Origin: Stenotrophomonas indicatrix
GTDB taxonomy: Bacteria; Pseudomonadota; Gammaproteobacteria; Xanthomonadales; Xanthomonadaceae
Direction of reading: 5' to 3'
Assembly (NCBI GenBank): GCA_041545745.1
Contig: CP168152.1
Span: 1,176,001 to 1,240,000, forward strand
DNA length: 64,000 nt
A model generated the notes under the pieces. That model did no database searches and was not told the origin of the DNA. It saw only the letters and a list, made by a program, of their open reading frames with translations. The position numbers and the translations under genes are program-made. Positions 63,043-64,000 of this stretch are shown piece after piece (the first letter of the stretch is position 1; the number at the start of each line of letters is the position of its first letter).

Positions 63043-64000
63043 CGATGTCGGTGGCGCTGTCGCAGGTGCGTTGTGGTGCGCACAAGCGATCCAGCAGCGC
63101 CAGGGTGACGCCGTTGCTCCAGCCGAAGCCATCCTGCAGCGGGTATTCGCCGCCGCCACCGCCGCCAGCGGAACCGTCAACCACATACTTTTCCACCAGC
63201 TTGCCTTCGCGGTCGTAGACCGACTGCACGGTACGCAGGAAGCGCACGCCAAGTTGCCGCGCCAGCCGCTGCTGACCGTAGTGCTGCAGGCCATCCACCG
63301 CCACCCACTGCAACGGTGCCCAACCATTGGGTGCGTCCCATTGCTGGCCGGTGCTGAGGGTGGTGGTCAGCAACCCACCTTCGCGCAATAACTGTGCTTC
63401 CACGGCGTTGGCAGTGCGTCGCGCCTGGGTGCGGTCGGCAATCTGCAACCACAGCGGATACAGTGCCGCGGCGGTCAGGGCAGGACGGGTGATGCCGTGG
63501 TCCATATCGCGGTCCACATACCATCCCTGCGCGGAATCCCAGAGATGGTCGTTGATGGCAGCGCGGCGTGCAGTCGCTTGGCGTGCGTAATCGCGGGCGT
63601 CGTTGCGCAGGCCCGCGGCCCTGCTGGCCCGCTGCAGGGTCAGCTCAAGCTGGTGCAGCAGGCTGTTGAGGTCCACAGGAATGATCGATGTGGTGCGGAT
63701 GCTGGCCAGAGACGCGGGATCATCCAGCCAGCGGGAACTGAAGTCCCAGCCGGATTCGGCGCCAGCACGCAGGTCGCGATACACCTGCGATGGCGCACGC
63801 CCAGAGACATGCGAAGCGGTAGCCAGATCATCGGTCCACGATTCGGTACGCGGCACGGCCCGCGCGTCCCAGTAGCGATTGAGCAGGCTGCCGTCGGCCA
63901 ACCGCACCACGCGTTCGCGTGCCGCCCCCGACGCCAGGCCATCGGCACCGCGCATCCAGAACGCATGCTCGATGCGCAGTTGTGGCAGGTAGCGTCGATA
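63020..64000 (-). CDS. treA: Periplasmic trehalase, 3' part only
   Basis: The visible 326 codons are the C-terminal half of a GH37 trehalase, which splits trehalose into two glucose. Signature motifs: AGAESGWDFSSRWLDD (with the conserved catalytic Asp), QWDAPNGWAPLQW, and GGGGGGEYPLQDGFGWSNGV (with catalytic Glu in the GEYxxQxGFGW block). The gene runs off the right edge. Its last six codons (KGDGGD) and TAA stop lie inside the palindromic repeat. Confidence 0.93.
   Translation of the reverse strand, partial: YRRYLPQLRIEHAFWMRGADGLASGAARERVVRLADGSLLNRYWDARAVPRTESWTDDLATASHVSGRAPSQVYRDLRAGAESGWDFSSRWLDDPASLASIRTTSIIPVDLNSLLHQLELTLQRASRAAGLRNDARDYARQATARRAAINDHLWDSAQGWYVDRDMDHGITRPALTAAALYPLWLQIADRTQARRTANAVEAQLLREGGLLTTTLSTGQQWDAPNGWAPLQWVAVDGLQHYGQQRLARQLGVRFLRTVQSVYDREGKLVEKYVVDGSAGGGGGGEYPLQDGFGWSNGVTLALLDRLCAPQRTCDSATDIEKGDGGD

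Overview
The window is high-GC, gene-dense bacterial chromosome that reads as Stenotrophomonas (S. maltophilia complex) or a close Xanthomonadaceae relative. The case rests on protein content (periplasmic S9 and M61 peptidases, OPT and POT peptide carriers, a malonate decarboxylase cluster, a pathogenicity-like small membrane protein) and on many intergenic palindromes with GTAG heads and CTAC tails, the SMAG/GTAG-REP type known from S. maltophilia. No rRNA, tRNA, CRISPR array, prophage or insertion sequence was seen.

Layout. 1-8 kb: 5' end of mdcA, a Fur-box-preceded TonB receptor, mqo, a GNAT enzyme, a small membrane protein, and a divergent argP/argO-type regulator and lysine/arginine exporter. 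8-14 kb: three tandem paralogous secreted S9 peptidases; the first two share a duplicated leader. 14-27 kb: an autotransporter with a Gly tract, a POT transporter, a DUF1624-like membrane protein, an unrecognised exported protein, an OPT transporter, a fourth S9 peptidase and a DUF819 protein. Together these suggest a cell that cuts and imports peptides. 27-33 kb: a GNAT-minC-minD-minE operon with an HExxH protein downstream, a DesK/DesR-like two-component pair, an SRPBCC/GyrI-like protein and a DUF423 protein.

34-38 kb: an M15 peptidase, then a tight operon reading SPFH protein, ribbon-helix-helix protein, DUF4177 protein, alpha/beta hydrolase and PH-like membrane protein, divergent from purT across a region with paired GATATC sites. 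Two of these genes are only 59 codons long. 39-47 kb: an EEP-family hydrolase, bpt, an EF-hand protein, an ECF sigma factor fused to a membrane domain, tesB, an enoyl-CoA hydratase relative, a PCu(A)C copper chaperone, an unknown protein and a hotdog thioesterase that overlaps uvrA.

47-64 kb: a housekeeping block of uvrA, rplU-rpmA-obgE, divergent rpsT, then murJ-ribF-ileS-lspA-ispH (ribF/ileS and ileS/lspA overlap), followed by an M61 peptidase with an overlapping YhhN-family gene and the 3' part of a periplasmic trehalase running off the right edge. The many long ORFs antisense to these genes are GC-rich shadow frames and were left out. The best leads for new biology are the SPFH-led operon, the sigma/membrane fusion, the S9 triplet with its duplicated leader, and repeats that supply stop codons and terminators to neighbouring genes.
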